A stretch of 64,000 nucleotides of DNA from Paenibacillus polygoni (GCF_030263935.1 NZ_CP127162.1:3419501-3483500); one strand, 5' to 3'. Shown: positions 17,378 through 26,915, numbered from the stretch's first letter. The notes: a model not told the origin generated them from the sequence alone. Program-made: numbers and translations.

Positions 17378-18019
17378 TCACCCTTTCACACTTGTTTCCG
17401 GAGGCGGCGGCTGTGTTCTATCTACGAAGCGTTTAGGTGTCCTCGGCAATCTGCTTCGGTAATAGCGATCCAGTATAATGGCTGCCGCCGTTGCAAAAGC
17501 AGTAGCGACAAGGGTCGTCCCCACTATTTCGGCGGGATTGGCAGAATGATAATTCAGCCGGATCGCTATCAGTGTGGTCGGAATTAGCGTTATGCTTGCT
17601 GTATTTATAGCCAGCAGTGTGCACATCGCTGGACTTGCGACTTGTTTATCCGGATTCAGTTCCTGCAGCTGCTGCATTGCCTTTATCCCCATTGGAGTAG
17701 CCGCATTTCCAAGTCCCAGTAAGTTGGCACTCATATTGGAGAGGATATATCCCATCGCAGGATGATTTTTAGGAACATCAGGAAATAAAAAAGCAACAAT
17801 GGGTCCTAAAAGCTTAGCAATCTTAGACAGTAATCCAGCATCTTCCGCCATTTTCATCATTCCCATCCAGAAGACAAGAACACTAATGAGTCCAAAACAT
17901 ACCGTTACCCCCGTAGCGGCACCATCAAAGGCGGACTGAGTAACGACCTCAATGTTCCCTTTTACCGCAGCAAAACAAAATCCTATCACAATCATGGCAA
18001 GCCAAATGACATTTATCAA
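17378..18019 (-). CDS. spmA: spore maturation protein A
   Basis: A 213-residue multi-pass membrane protein of the same Gate fold as SpmB, with MSANLLGLGNAATPMGIKAM and NTASITLIPTTLIAIR as family landmarks. It acts with SpmB in spore core dehydration. Translation starts at TTG, with GGGAGGGG six bases upstream. It lies 27 bases after dacB and runs straight into spmB, the classical dacB-spmA-spmB operon driven by sigma-E. Confidence 0.93.
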   Translation of the reverse strand: MINVIWLAMIVIGFCFAAVKGNIEVVTQSAFDGAATGVTVCFGLISVLVFWMGMMKMAEDAGLLSKIAKLLGPIVAFLFPDVPKNHPAMGYILSNMSANLLGLGNAATPMGIKAMQQLQELNPDKQVASPAMCTLLAINTASITLIPTTLIAIRLNYHSANPAEIVGTTLVATAFATAAAIILDRYYRSRLPRTPKRFVDRTQPPPPETSVKG

Positions 18020-18046
18020 CGCGAACCCCTCCCGCTTCGGATTCCT

Positions 18047-19246
18047 TTATTCTCTTGTGAATATTTGGCCGAGGACTTCTCGGAGCGAACTTAAAAATGT
18101 ACTTTTATGAATTAAATTATAAGATAAGACGGAAGTTTCGGCTGAAGTGTCTTTCGGGATATAACTTCCCTTTTTATACACGGGGATATGACCGATTTTT
18201 ACTCCATTCAGCATAAACTCAACGCGTCCTTTAAGCCCAAAGTCTGCATCCTTGTCCACAATTTTCTTAGCTTCTTCAAGCTGCTGGTCATATAAAATCA
18301 GCTTTGTTTTAATACTTTCCGCTTCAGAAGCTAGTAAAGGGTACTTAAAAGAGTTACCTGTGACATATTGAAATTTTTGAATGGACTGGCCTTTTTGTGC
18401 GAGATCAACAAGCGGATAATGCTCAAATCCATAGTTCAGCATTTTAGCGTGATCGCTCCAGTCATCCCCATCATTTAAAGTTACCGCTGCGAGCTGTTGC
18501 CCTTCGCGAGTTGCAGAACTCACAAGACACCTGAATGCCATCTTGGTATAGCCGGTTTTTACCCCGTCGGCTCCTTCATAAAGCCGCAACATCTTGTTTT
18601 TATTCAGCCAATTGTAATCCCAGGATTCATTCGGATTGGGTGCTTTTTTCTGCTGCGTACCGACAATGCGTTTGAAATCTGCATTATGCAGTGCATACGC
18701 GGTCAGCTTGGCCACATCATTTGCTGTAGAATAGTGACCTTCAGCATCAAGCCCATGGGGGTTCTTAAACTGAGTGTGATTGAGCCCGATTTCCTCCGCC
18801 TTCTGATTCATTAAGTGAACGAACCCTTCTTCTGATCCCCCAACGTGTTCAGCAATCGCGGTTGCTGCGTCATTTCCTGAGCGGAGCATAAGGCCGTACA
18901 GCATATTCTCCAGTGACATTTTCTCTCCAAGTTTCAGATACAAAGAGGAGCCTTCCTTACCGGCTGCATTTTTACTTACGGTTACCATGCTTTTTAAGTC
19001 CATTTTCTCCACTGCAACGAGGGCAGTCATGATTTTGGTTAGACTTGCGATTCTCATTTCTTTATCTCCGTCTTTGCTGTACAGAATACGGCCCGAACTC
19101 ACATCAATAAGAGAAGCGGTTTCTGCATTGGTATGAAGTGCTGGGGGTTCCTTATGTTCGGGTTTATGATCAGCATAAGCAGTAAGAGGTGATAACATAA
19201 GTGTTACTACCAAAGGCAACACACTACATTTTTTCAATAGTTTCAT
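18047..19246 (-). CDS. dacB: sporulation D-alanyl-D-alanine carboxypeptidase DacB (PBP5*)
   Basis: A secreted serine peptidase (S11) that trims peptide side chains in the spore cortex. A signal peptide ends after TAYA (about residue 25); the active-site motifs are SLTK (S68-K71), SGN and KTG (in GVKTGYT). The C-terminal domain (LKGRVEFMLNGVKIGHIPVY) is typical. It heads dacB-spmA-spmB, and a sigma-E-like promoter lies about 40 bases upstream. Length 399 residues. Confidence 0.93.
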   Translation of the reverse strand: MKLLKKCSVLPLVVTLMLSPLTAYADHKPEHKEPPALHTNAETASLIDVSSGRILYSKDGDKEMRIASLTKIMTALVAVEKMDLKSMVTVSKNAAGKEGSSLYLKLGEKMSLENMLYGLMLRSGNDAATAIAEHVGGSEEGFVHLMNQKAEEIGLNHTQFKNPHGLDAEGHYSTANDVAKLTAYALHNADFKRIVGTQQKKAPNPNESWDYNWLNKNKMLRLYEGADGVKTGYTKMAFRCLVSSATREGQQLAAVTLNDGDDWSDHAKMLNYGFEHYPLVDLAQKGQSIQKFQYVTGNSFKYPLLASEAESIKTKLILYDQQLEEAKKIVDKDADFGLKGRVEFMLNGVKIGHIPVYKKGSYIPKDTSAETSVLSYNLIHKSTFLSSLREVLGQIFTRE

Positions 19247-19283
19247 AAGTTCTCCTCCGGGTCCTTTTGCAGAATCTTGTACT

Positions 19284-19313
19284 ATACTATGTCCTTGTCC
19301 ATCGAAGTATGTC
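19284..19313 (-). promoter_or_regulatory. sigma-E-type promoter of dacB
   Basis: On the minus strand GACATACT (-35, 19306-19313) and CATAGTAT (-10, 19284-19291) are spaced by 14 bases. Each matches the sigma-E consensus (GTCATATT, CATACAAT) at six of eight positions. Mother-cell sigma-E control is known for B. subtilis dacB. The two elements look alike and produce a short direct repeat. Confidence 0.65.
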
Positions 19314-19347
19314 CTTGTTTACTCAAACCGCTTGTCGTTATCAAAAC

Positions 19348-19382
19348 AAATTCCCTTCCAGCACAAGACTGGAAGGGAATTT
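19348..19382 (-). terminator. intrinsic terminator after ytfJ
   Basis: A perfect 14-base stem, AAATTCCCTTCCAG with CTGGAAGGGAATTT, and a 7-base loop, followed by TTTGTTTTGA on the minus strand. Confidence 0.85.
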
Positions 19383-19394
19383 GCTTTGTTGCTG

Positions 19395-19832
19395 CTACTG
19401 GGAAGAAGAAAGAGTCGTTGTTGTGTTTGTTTGATTATTTTTGAACAGCTGCTGCATTTGATCAATTAATTTCGGCGCTTGATCAATAATTTTCTCGAAC
19501 AAATGCGTATTGTTATCTAGAGGAACGATATTAACTCCATCTTTCCCCACAACAAGAAAAGCAATCGGGTGTATGGATACACCGCCCCCGCTGCCTCCGC
19601 CAAATGGAACGGCTGATGGTGAATGAGCACCGCTGCGGTCATACTGAGGATCTGTTTCTAGATGATAATCACTGCCTCCTGCTGCAAATCCAAAACCAAC
19701 ACGGCTAATCGGTAAAATAACGGTACCGTCTGGTGTTTCTACTGCATCTCCTACAATGGTATTTACATCAACCATCGCTTTAATATTTTCCATGGCTGTT
19801 TTCATTAGACCTTGAATCGGATGATCGGACAT
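19395..19832 (-). CDS. ytfJ: sporulation protein YtfJ (GerW family)
   Basis: A 145-residue spore protein of the GerW/YtfJ family, linked to germination in B. subtilis. The N-terminus (HPIQGLMKTAMENIKAMV) is followed by VGDAVETPDGTVILPISRVGFGFAAG, then a glycine-rich stretch (FGGGSGGGVSIHPIAF) and a C-terminal strand with VVGKDGVNIVPL. I use the second ATG (19830-19832), since AGGAGGT directly abuts the first. It follows ytfI, the same pair as in B. subtilis. Confidence 0.9.
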   Translation of the reverse strand: MSDHPIQGLMKTAMENIKAMVDVNTIVGDAVETPDGTVILPISRVGFGFAAGGSDYHLETDPQYDRSGAHSPSAVPFGGGSGGGVSIHPIAFLVVGKDGVNIVPLDNNTHLFEKIIDQAPKLIDQMQQLFKNNQTNTTTTLSSSQ

Positions 19833-19929
19833 AGAATACATACCTCCTGCTAATCAATAGTTTGACATAATATAGGTTTCCCAACTTTTCCTCTTGCTAT
19901 GTGCGAATTGAAGAAAAAAAGATTCTAAG

Positions 19930-20622
19930 TTATCCTCTGTTGTTTAACTCTCGTCGCCAAGCCCTAATTCCACCATGCGCATCCACGATACTATGACTTA
20001 TGGTACGGAATATTTTCATCAACCTGAAAAACCGAATATAAGCCTGAAACTCGAAAAGCGTATCCAAGGACCACTTTTCCTCCCAGATCGCATTTACTTT
20101 TAGATTAGGACCGTCTGTAAACGTCACTTTGTAAGACAACCACCCGAGCAAGGTGTTTTTAATCCCCCACAACAAGCCGGTCAGTACAGAGGTGGTTACC
20201 ACATCCTCCGTACCAAGCCTGGTTCGCCACACAAGTTTCGTTATGTGAAGCTTAGAAAAGTCGTTTGTCTCCCAGATACGAAGTGCATAAGCACTTTTCA
20301 TAAGGTCCTTGATTTGATAATTGAATCCTTTTTTGCCTCGTTTATTAGTGGAAGAATCCTCTTGTGATCTATCGTCACCCTTTTTATGAGACAATTTCTC
20401 TGCTACGAGTTGAGCAAACTTGCTCTTGAGCTCTTCAAAACGTTCAGCTGGAAGTTCGTAATGAAATCGGACGGCGCCATATACCAATTTCACTCGGAAT
20501 TCCATTTTTGCTTGAGTGTCTCGCGTCTTTATACTAGCTTCAATATGTATATTGGATAACAAAGCCAAGATGAGGAGTAGAATTATAACAGCTAAAAATA
20601 TCAATCCAATCCAAATCCACAC
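19930..20622 (-). CDS. ytfI: DUF2953 membrane-anchored protein YtfI
   Basis: A 230-residue protein with one N-terminal membrane helix (IWIGLIFLAVIILLLILALLS) and a beta-rich body with FRVKLVYGAVRFHYELP, WRTRLGTEDVVTTSVLTGLLWGIKN and a basic C-terminus, matching DUF2953. Starts at GTG with AGGAGG eight bases upstream. It is followed by ytfJ; in B. subtilis the pair is expressed during sporulation. Biochemical role unknown. Confidence 0.85.
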   Translation of the reverse strand: MWIWIGLIFLAVIILLLILALLSNIHIEASIKTRDTQAKMEFRVKLVYGAVRFHYELPAERFEELKSKFAQLVAEKLSHKKGDDRSQEDSSTNKRGKKGFNYQIKDLMKSAYALRIWETNDFSKLHITKLVWRTRLGTEDVVTTSVLTGLLWGIKNTLLGWLSYKVTFTDGPNLKVNAIWEEKWSLDTLFEFQAYIRFFRLMKIFRTISHSIVDAHGGIRAWRRELNNRG

Positions 20623-20721
20623 GCGGGTTTCCTCCTGTTTTATAAATATGTTTCTGCATGCTTACATGCATACATTCGTCTAGTATGTTCATAAAAAATG
20701 GAAAGCATTCTGCTGCTGAGC

Positions 20722-20761
20722 AAAAAGAAACCGACACTCTATAAAAGAGCATCGGTTTCTT
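20722..20761 (-). terminator. intrinsic terminator after scpB
   Basis: GAAACCGA and TCGGTTTC form the stem with an inner CTCT/AGAG pairing, followed by TTTTTG on the minus strand. It lies two bases past the scpB stop. Confidence 0.88.
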
Positions 20762-20763
20762 CT

Positions 20764-21369
20764 TTAACTATTTTGCTGGTTATCTTCCTCAAAACCTGTC
20801 TGTTCAAGCTTTGTGAACAGAAGCTGGGTTTCTTCTTCTTGCGCTTCAGTTTCCTCAAATAAATTTGGTTCTGGCAGATCCTTCAGTGTCCCAAGACCAA
20901 AATAATCAAGGAATGCTTTTGTTGTTCCGTAGAGAATTGGTCTGCCAATGGCTTCCGCTCTTCCTACTTCGTGTATCAAATCTTTGTTGACCAGCGTATG
21001 AATCGCTCGTTCCGATTTGACTCCGCGAATTTCTTCAATCTCAATTCTTGTAATCGGCTGACGATAAGCAATGATGGACAGCGTTTCAAGTGCTGCCTGG
21101 GAAAGAGAAGAACGTGACGGCGAATAGGCTAGTTTTTCAAAATACGGAGCATGATCCGGAAGTGTACTCATTTGATAATTGCCGGCAATTTTCAGAATTT
21201 GTAGACCTCTCTGATGTTCTGCATACTCTTGTTTTAGCTCCTCGAGGGCACCAGCCACGATATCTTGAGACTCGTTAACGATTTCCGAGAGCTGCTTAAC
21301 GCCCAGCCCTTCCTCTCCCGCTAAAAACAAAAGTCCCTCAATAATCGATTTCAATGTTCGCAAGTCCAT
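20764..21369 (-). CDS. scpB: segregation and condensation protein B
   Basis: A winged-helix kleisin partner in the SMC-ScpAB condensin that organises and separates chromosomes. Landmarks are KSIIEGLLFLAGEEGLGVKQL, QAALETLSIIAYRQPITRIEIEEIRGV and HEVGRAEAIGRPILYGTT. Its 201 residues are usual, with an acidic Gln/Glu-rich tail. Its start lies 32 bases inside the end of scpA, so translation is likely coupled. Confidence 0.95.
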   Translation of the reverse strand: MDLRTLKSIIEGLLFLAGEEGLGVKQLSEIVNESQDIVAGALEELKQEYAEHQRGLQILKIAGNYQMSTLPDHAPYFEKLAYSPSRSSLSQAALETLSIIAYRQPITRIEIEEIRGVKSERAIHTLVNKDLIHEVGRAEAIGRPILYGTTKAFLDYFGLGTLKDLPEPNLFEETEAQEEETQLLFTKLEQTGFEEDNQQNS

Positions 21370-22138
21370 CGATCTGTTTTTCCCCTCTCCATTCCATCAC
21401 GATATCTTCAAACAATCGTTCCTGGTAACATACAATTTTTTTCATTTTCATCAACTCCAAAATCGCTAAAAACGTTACTACTACTTCTTGACGGATCATT
21501 TCTTCATGAAAAAGCTTGGAAAATAACATCTTCCCGCCATAACCTTTGGCTTGCAGTGCTCCTGCCACATCACGAATCCGATCTTTGACCGATATTTCAT
21601 CCCGATGAATTTTAGCCACAGCCGGCTGCCTGGAAGATCTGCTTAGCGCTTTTTGAAAAGCTGCTATTAAATCTGAGGTATGAAGTCCCTGCACCGGATT
21701 ACTAGGCTCTACCTGAACATATGGTGTCAGGTCTTCCGGCTCCTTAGAGAAGATCAAACTTCTCTCCGATTCCCTTTCATGCAGATGACGAGCAATTCCC
21801 TTAAATTTACGGTATTCCATGAGTCGCTGTACAAGTTCTGCACGAGGATCATACATTTCCTCTTCCATGTAGTCATCATAGATTTCATCTTCCGCAAACA
21901 CCGGTGGTTTAGGAAGAAGTATTTTGGATTTAATCGCAAGCAAGGTTGCCGCCATGACAAGGAATTCACTTGTAATATCAAGTTCTAATTCCTGCATGGA
22001 ATGAATGTAGTCCATATATTGATCTGTAATATGACTGATCGGAATATCTTGGATATCAATTTCATGTTTGTCAATCAAGTGCAATAAAAGGTCCAAAGGT
22101 CCTTCAAACGTTTCAAGCTTATAGGTTACAACCGTCAA
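21338..22138 (-). CDS. scpA: segregation and condensation protein A
   Basis: The kleisin subunit that bridges the SMC heads. The N-terminus reads YKLETFEGPLDLLLHLIDKHEIDI, the middle is acidic and variable, and the C-terminal winged helix ends in VVTFLAILELMKMKKIVCYQ. I start at the TTG at 22136-22138, 9 bases after GGGAGG, giving 266 residues; longer starts would run through the upstream hairpin. It overlaps scpB. Confidence 0.94.
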   Translation of the reverse strand: MTVVTYKLETFEGPLDLLLHLIDKHEIDIQDIPISHITDQYMDYIHSMQELELDITSEFLVMAATLLAIKSKILLPKPPVFAEDEIYDDYMEEEMYDPRAELVQRLMEYRKFKGIARHLHERESERSLIFSKEPEDLTPYVQVEPSNPVQGLHTSDLIAAFQKALSRSSRQPAVAKIHRDEISVKDRIRDVAGALQAKGYGGKMLFSKLFHEEMIRQEVVVTFLAILELMKMKKIVCYQERLFEDIVMEWRGEKQIDGLANIEIDY

Positions 22139-22175
22139 TGGACGCATCCTCCCGCTACAGTTACAAAATACAAGA

Positions 22176-22225
22176 GCCCTGCCCCCGTACCTTTTGTATT
22201 GTAACAAAAGATACGAGTACAGGGC
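22176..22225 (-). terminator. long hairpin between ribH and scpA
   Basis: GCCCTGTAC...CGTATCTTTTGT pairs with ACAAAAGGTACG...CAGGGC around a TACAAT loop. The following bases (TCTTGTATTTTG) are only partly T-rich, so it may be a partial terminator at the end of the rib operon or an RNA processing site. Confidence 0.6.
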
Positions 22226-22242
22226 ACTACATTAAATAAGCA

Positions 22243-22710
22243 CTATTTTAGCTGTTTCGTCAAGTTTGCCATCTCAATCGCTGCTACGGCAGCGTCCCAA
22301 CCTTTATTACCTGCCTTGGTTCCAGAACGCTCAATCGCTTGCTCTATGTTCTCTGTTGAAACCAGTCCAAAGATGGTAGGAACACCTGTTTTCAGGTTAA
22401 TTGCTGCAACTCCTTTGGACATTTCATTACATACATAATCATAATGAGTTGTTGACCCTCGGATGACGGTAGCCAGCGTGACAACTGCGTCATATTTGCC
22501 GCTCTCCGCCATCTTTTGTGCTACAAGCGGAATTTCAAAAGCACCAGGAACCCATGCCACATCGACTTCGTCATCTTTTACTCCATGGCGCTTGAAAGCA
22601 TCAAGTGAAGCAGATAGTAACTTACTTGTTAAAAACTCATTAAACCGGGCTACCACCACTCCATATCGTAATCCCTCAGATACTAAGTTTCCCTCAAAAA
22701 CATTTGCCAT
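22243..22710 (-). CDS. ribH: 6,7-dimethyl-8-ribityllumazine synthase
   Basis: Condenses 5-amino-6-ribitylaminouracil with dihydroxybutanone phosphate to form lumazine, the last but one step to riboflavin; the enzyme forms icosahedral shells. Landmarks are [31 protein letters not shown] and [18 protein letters not shown] with the catalytic His. AAGGAGATG precedes the ATG. Its 155 residues are typical. It is the last gene of the FMN-riboswitch-controlled rib operon. Confidence 0.96.
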   Translation of the reverse strand: MANVFEGNLVSEGLRYGVVVARFNEFLTSKLLSASLDAFKRHGVKDDEVDVAWVPGAFEIPLVAQKMAESGKYDAVVTLATVIRGSTTHYDYVCNEMSKGVAAINLKTGVPTIFGLVSTENIEQAIERSGTKAGNKGWDAAVAAIEMANLTKQLK

Positions 22711-22735
22711 TATTTACATCTCCTTTTTATGACTT

Positions 22736-23977
22736 TTACAACTCTTTATTCTCGTTCTGTTCTATATCATCAAACGTTAACATATGACCAAGCTTTGCCT
22801 GCTTCGTATGGAGATAGGAAGTATTCTCTGCATTCTCTGCAATTTGAATAGGAACACGTTCCACAACTTCTAGACCATATCCTTCTAGACCTTTGATTTT
22901 ACGCGGATTGTTGGTAAGAAGCCTGATTTTACGAATTCCCAGGTCTTTTAGAATTTGAGCACCGATGCCATAGTCCCGAAGATCTGCCGGAAAACCAAGT
23001 TTTAAATTTGCATCCACGGTATCGAGTCCCTGTTCCTGAAGCTTATAAGCTTTTAATTTATTAATAAGCCCGATTCCTCTTCCTTCTTGTCGCATATAGA
23101 GCAGAACGCCGCTTCCATTGTCATGAATTTGCCGAAGAGCTGCTTCAAACTGAGGACCACAATCACATCTATGAGAGTGGAAAACATCGCCTGTCAGGCA
23201 CTCAGAGTGAACACGCACCAGTACAGGTTCATCCGTATTCAGCTCCCCTTTGACAAGAGCGATATGCTCTTTGTTATCTACTTCATTGGTATAGGCGATC
23301 GCCTGGAACACGCCAAAGTCAGTAGGCATCCGAACGCTAACTTCCCTTGTTACGAGTCTTTCTTGCGAATTGCGATAAGCGATCATATCTTTAATAGTAA
23401 TCAGTTTTAGATCATGCTTTTTAGCCATTTCAAATAGATCAGGCAGACGAGCCATCGTTCCATCTTCTTTAATAATTTCACATATTACACCAGCTGGATA
23501 AGCTCCGCTCATTCGTGCAAGATCTACAGCGGCTTCCGTATGTCCTGCTCGTCTTAATACCCCGCCTTTTTTCGCGATTAAAGGAAACATATGCCCTGGT
23601 TTTCTGAAATCCTCTCCTGCAGCCTCAGGATCAATAAGCGACTTCACCGTCATGGAACGTTCTTGCGCCGAGATTCCTGTCGTTGTCAGCTTATGATCTA
23701 CAGACACCGTAAAGGCTGTACCATGAAAATCTGTATTATGCTGAACCATAGGTTTTAAATCCAGCTCATTTGCTCGTTCTTGCGTAATCGGAACACACAC
23801 GAGGCCGCGGCCTTCCGTAATCATAAAATTAATGACTTCTGGCGTAGCCAGTTCAGCCAGGGCGACGAGGTCCCCTTCATTCTCACGGTCTTCATCATCA
23901 ACAACGATAACGACCTTTCCTTTTTGTAGATCCTGAATCGCTTCTTCTACGGTATGAAAATGAAATGTAGTTTCCAT
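22736..23977 (-). CDS. ribBA: bifunctional DHBP synthase / GTP cyclohydrolase II
   Basis: The N-terminal half (about 1-200) makes 3,4-dihydroxy-2-butanone 4-phosphate from ribulose 5-phosphate, with [11 protein letters not shown] and [14 protein letters not shown]; the C-terminal half opens GTP, with the zinc site [17 protein letters not shown] and the RQEGRGIGL motif. 413 residues from the ATG at 23975-23977 (a TTG one codon up is possible). It lies between ribE and ribH. Confidence 0.96.
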   Translation of the reverse strand: METTFHFHTVEEAIQDLQKGKVVIVVDDEDRENEGDLVALAELATPEVINFMITEGRGLVCVPITQERANELDLKPMVQHNTDFHGTAFTVSVDHKLTTTGISAQERSMTVKSLIDPEAAGEDFRKPGHMFPLIAKKGGVLRRAGHTEAAVDLARMSGAYPAGVICEIIKEDGTMARLPDLFEMAKKHDLKLITIKDMIAYRNSQERLVTREVSVRMPTDFGVFQAIAYTNEVDNKEHIALVKGELNTDEPVLVRVHSECLTGDVFHSHRCDCGPQFEAALRQIHDNGSGVLLYMRQEGRGIGLINKLKAYKLQEQGLDTVDANLKLGFPADLRDYGIGAQILKDLGIRKIRLLTNNPRKIKGLEGYGLEVVERVPIQIAENAENTSYLHTKQAKLGHMLTFDDIEQNENKEL

Positions 23978-24034
23978 CAATGATTACCTGCTTTCACTTG
24001 ATAGTCTTGTAATGAGGTATGAAATTTTTATTTT

Positions 24035-24703
24035 TTATGAAAAACCATGATTGCTCAAAAACTCATAACTGAGTCCAGCAGATGAATTCTTCTGTGAGGG
24101 ACCGTTATTTTCACGATACCCGAGTAAGTGGTTCACATACTTTCCGATCACATCACATTCAATATTAATAAGATCTCCCGTATTTCGATAAGCCAGCACC
24201 GTCTGATCTAGCGTATGAGGAATGATGGAGACAGTAAAAGCACTCTCCGTAACATCTACAACGGTTAAGCTGGTTCCTTCCACAGTGATGGATCCTTTGG
24301 GAATGATATACCGAAATAATGCTGTACTTACCGGAGCTATTTCAAATACAACTGCATTTTGGTCTCGTATAATAGATCGAATATGGGCAGTACCATCAAC
24401 ATGACCTTGCACAATGTGACCGCCAAATCGACCTTTTGCAGACATCGCCCTTTCGAGGTTAACCCGACTTCCGCTTGCCAGTAATTTCAGATTCGTACTT
24501 CTATAAGTCTCAGGCATCACATCGACTAAAAATCCAGAAGCTTCGATCGAGGTTGCGGTTAGACATACGCCATTTACAGCTACACTGTCACCAATATTTA
24601 AATCCTCCATAACCCGTTTCGCTGAAATACCAAGCACCATCGCTTCGCCCTTTCGGCCTATACTCCGTACTTTTCCTACTTCTTCAACTAAGCCGGTAAA
24701 CAA
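24035..24703 (-). CDS. ribE: riboflavin synthase alpha subunit
   Basis: Dismutates two lumazine molecules into riboflavin. Two similar lumazine-binding barrels follow each other: MFTGLVEEVGKV to VNGVCLTATSIE and GGHIVQGHVDGTA to EGTSLTVVDVTES. TTG start with GGAGTG seven bases upstream. It begins 7 bases after the ribD stop. 222 residues. Confidence 0.95.
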   Translation of the reverse strand: MFTGLVEEVGKVRSIGRKGEAMVLGISAKRVMEDLNIGDSVAVNGVCLTATSIEASGFLVDVMPETYRSTNLKLLASGSRVNLERAMSAKGRFGGHIVQGHVDGTAHIRSIIRDQNAVVFEIAPVSTALFRYIIPKGSITVEGTSLTVVDVTESAFTVSIIPHTLDQTVLAYRNTGDLINIECDVIGKYVNHLLGYRENNGPSQKNSSAGLSYEFLSNHGFS

Positions 24704-24709
24704 AATACA

Positions 24710-25825
24710 TCACTCCTTATCCGCTTTCCGCCAGACGGGCACGCCTGAAATACGGATATTGTCATCCAGCATTTCTACCTGAAGATTGCTCAGCGTAATC
24801 GCTTCGCTCATTCGTTCTACTCCTTCAAAATAGAAGCTTCCGGGGTTCTTAAAGCCGCCGACAATTTTAGGAGCCATGAACATAACGAGCCGATCTACCA
24901 ATTGGTTCTCCAGCATAGCTCCGTTTAACGTACCTCCGCCCTCCAGCAGAATCGAACTAATTTCAAGTTCACTAAGTTTACGGAGTGCGGCCAAGAGATC
25001 AACCCTTGAACCTGTACCAGAGCGAATGACCTGAACACCTTGTTTCTCAAAATAATCGGCGCGCTCCTTATCCGCTCCCTCCGTTGTAATCAGAATGGTA
25101 GGTGCAAGACCATCTTTCACTACCTTCGCGTCCGGGGGGGTTCGAAGCTGTGAATCTATGATGATCCGCACTGGATTTACTCCATCCACATCTAACCGGG
25201 TTGTTAACTCGGGATTATCTGCAATTACTGTCCCTACCCCGACCATAATCCCTTGATGTCGATGCCGGAGCAAGTGAACATGTTCTCTCGCTTTTTCATT
25301 TGAAATCCACTTACTATCTCCACTCTTGGCAGCTATTTTCCCATCTAGAGTGGAAGCTGTCTTCAGCGTTACAAAAGGAAGCCCTGTTGTAATATACTTG
25401 AAAAACTTTTCGTTAAGGTATTTCGCACGATCTTCAAGCAGTCCTACTTCCACTTCAATTCCTTGCTCCCGAAGCATAGAGATCCCTTTACCCGCAACTT
25501 CATGATTCGGATCCTCGCAAGCAATGATCACTTTTTTCACTTTGGCTCTGATCAACTTTTCACTGCATGGAGGAGTTTTACCGTAATGAGAGCAAGGTTC
25601 TAAGGTAACGTAAACGGTACTTCCTTCCGCTTCGGCCCCTGCCATCTCAAGAGCATGCACTTCCGCATGGCCCTTACCTCTTTGCAGGTGAGTACCGAGC
25701 CCAACCATTCGGCCGTTTTTGACAATGACACAACCTACGACCGGATTAATTCCTGTCTGCCCCTGTGCCCTTTCTGCCATTTCGAGTGCAAGTGTCATAT
25801 AGAACTCATCATTCATTACGTCCAT
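24710..25825 (-). CDS. ribD: bifunctional riboflavin deaminase/reductase
   Basis: Deaminates and then reduces the pyrimidine intermediate of riboflavin synthesis. The N-terminal deaminase has HAEVHALE and the zinc cysteines in PCSHYGKTPPC; the C-terminal reductase has LKTASTLDGKIA and LLEGGGTLNGAML. I start at the ATG at 25823-25825 after GAGGTGATAAGT, 371 residues; the longer open frame would run into the riboswitch terminator. First gene of the rib operon. Confidence 0.96.
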   Translation of the reverse strand: MDVMNDEFYMTLALEMAERAQGQTGINPVVGCVIVKNGRMVGLGTHLQRGKGHAEVHALEMAGAEAEGSTVYVTLEPCSHYGKTPPCSEKLIRAKVKKVIIACEDPNHEVAGKGISMLREQGIEVEVGLLEDRAKYLNEKFFKYITTGLPFVTLKTASTLDGKIAAKSGDSKWISNEKAREHVHLLRHRHQGIMVGVGTVIADNPELTTRLDVDGVNPVRIIIDSQLRTPPDAKVVKDGLAPTILITTEGADKERADYFEKQGVQVIRSGTGSRVDLLAALRKLSELEISSILLEGGGTLNGAMLENQLVDRLVMFMAPKIVGGFKNPGSFYFEGVERMSEAITLSNLQVEMLDDNIRISGVPVWRKADKE

Positions 25826-25867
25826 ACTTATCACCTCATTCACTGTGCCTCTTTCATGCAATACAAA

Positions 25868-25912
25868 ACAAAAAAGACCCTCAACCGATACATAATATCG
25901 GACGGGGGCCCT
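25868..25912 (-). terminator. riboswitch expression-platform terminator
   Basis: On the minus strand GGCCCCC...CCGATA pairs with TATCGG...GAGGGTC, followed by six T. It lies between the FMN aptamer and ribD and so is the likely attenuator that forms when FMN is bound. Confidence 0.85.
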
Positions 25913-26076
25913 GAGAGAACGACGAATAAAAGCATAACAAATCAAAATTACTAATAAGCAGCTCTTCATTATAGGTATGCCAAATAAATAGACATAACAA
26001 AAAGAAAAACTTCTGCTAACTCAACTGATTTGATAGCTAGTATATAAACAAATAACGTCTATGTACTTTCTATTCC

Positions 26077-26230
26077 TTCTCTCATCCAGACTATACTGTC
26101 GGTTCCGGAGTTTCACCAGATCCACCGTAAGCATACGCTTAGCGGGTCACGGACTTAGACTGATCCATATTCCTATTACGTACCATGGAGGTCATCACCG
26201 CCGGTAGGGAATTTCGCCCTGCCCCGAAGG
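26077..26230 (-). promoter_or_regulatory. FMN riboswitch (RFN element)
   Basis: Reading the minus strand, the conserved aptamer pieces occur in order: CTTCGGGGCAGGG, AATTCCCTACCGGCGGT, GTCCGTGACCCGCTAAGCG, GGTGGATCTGGTGAAACTCC, and GACAGTATAGTCTGGATG near 26081-26100. This is the six-helix RFN fold. With its promoter upstream and a terminator before ribD it should shut off the rib operon when FMN is abundant. Confidence 0.96.
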
Positions 26231-26264
26231 AAAATCGATATGAAATTGTAAAAAGCTTAATGAA

Positions 26265-26293
26265 ATAGTAGCACCCTGCTCTAAAAAAATCAA
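26265..26293 (-). promoter_or_regulatory. sigma-A promoter of the rib operon
   Basis: TTGATT (26288-26293) and TACTAT (26265-26270) on the minus strand with an exact 17-base spacer. Initiation would fall about 25 bases ahead of the FMN aptamer. Confidence 0.75.
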
Positions 26294-26324
26294 CAGGGTC
26301 TATAAATAATTCATTCTTACATGT

Positions 26325-26352
26325 AAAAAAGCACCCCTGATCGGGGGTGCCT
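26325..26352 (-). terminator. intrinsic terminator after ppiB
   Basis: GCACCCC and GGGGGTGC form the stem with a short loop; six T follow on the minus strand. It isolates ppiB from the rib operon. Confidence 0.88.
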
Positions 26353-26364
26353 GCGGACTAAATC

Positions 26365-26805
26365 CTATTCAACATCAAATACTTTAACCTCTACCATCTT
26401 GTCCCCATTTTTCATGTTAAGGGCTGTTTCAAGACCAGAAGTTACTTTACCAAATACAGTGTGAACACCATCTAAATGTGGTTGTGGTTCATGCACAATG
26501 AAGAACTGACTGGAGCCAGTATCTCTGCCTGCATGAGCCATAGACAAGGAACCTGCCACATGTTTATGAGGATTTCCTGCAGTTTCACATTTGATTGTAG
26601 TTCCGCTGCCGCCCATACCTGTACCTGTAGGGTCTCCACCTTGACTAACAAAACCTGGGATTACTCTGTGGAAGATAACTCCATCATAAAATCCTTCATT
26701 AGCCAATTTCTCGAAGTTTGCTACGGTGTTAGGAGCTTCATTTGGGTAAAATTCAAGTTCCATTTTTTCCCCATTTTCCATAACAATATATCCTTTTTTA
26801 GCCAT
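26365..26805 (-). CDS. ppiB: peptidyl-prolyl cis-trans isomerase, cyclophilin type
   Basis: A cytoplasmic cyclophilin of 146 residues that speeds proline isomerisation in folding proteins. The core reads [19 protein letters not shown], then [20 protein letters not shown] and [18 protein letters not shown] lies 6 bases before the ATG; the in-frame upstream extension has no site. It sits between a deoxyribosyltransferase and the rib operon, close to the ppiB-rib neighbourhood of B. subtilis. Confidence 0.93.
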   Translation of the reverse strand: MAKKGYIVMENGEKMELEFYPNEAPNTVANFEKLANEGFYDGVIFHRVIPGFVSQGGDPTGTGMGGSGTTIKCETAGNPHKHVAGSLSMAHAGRDTGSSQFFIVHEPQPHLDGVHTVFGKVTSGLETALNMKNGDKMVEVKVFDVE

Positions 26806-26892
26806 TGTAATTCCTCCTAAAAAATAAATTGCCTCCAATAGCATACTATGAGTAAACACTGTAAAGCAACTTTGAGCGTTCTCATTATAAAA

Positions 26893-26915
26893 AAGAGAGC
26901 CTAAAAGCTCCCTTT
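26893..26915 (-). terminator. intrinsic terminator
   Basis: AGGGAGC and GCTCTCT (one G-T pair) form a stem with a TTTTAG loop, followed by TTTTTTA on the minus strand; ends the deoxyribosyltransferase transcript. Confidence 0.75.

Noticed and set aside
19284..19318. Direct repeat TATGTCCTTGT upstream of dacB
   Set aside because: Explained by the similar -35 and -10 elements of the sigma-E promoter rather than by a separate repeat element.
25826..25969. Longer RibD starting inside the rib leader
   Set aside because: It would be read through the riboswitch terminator; GAGGTGATAAGT directly before the ATG at 25825 fixes the start.
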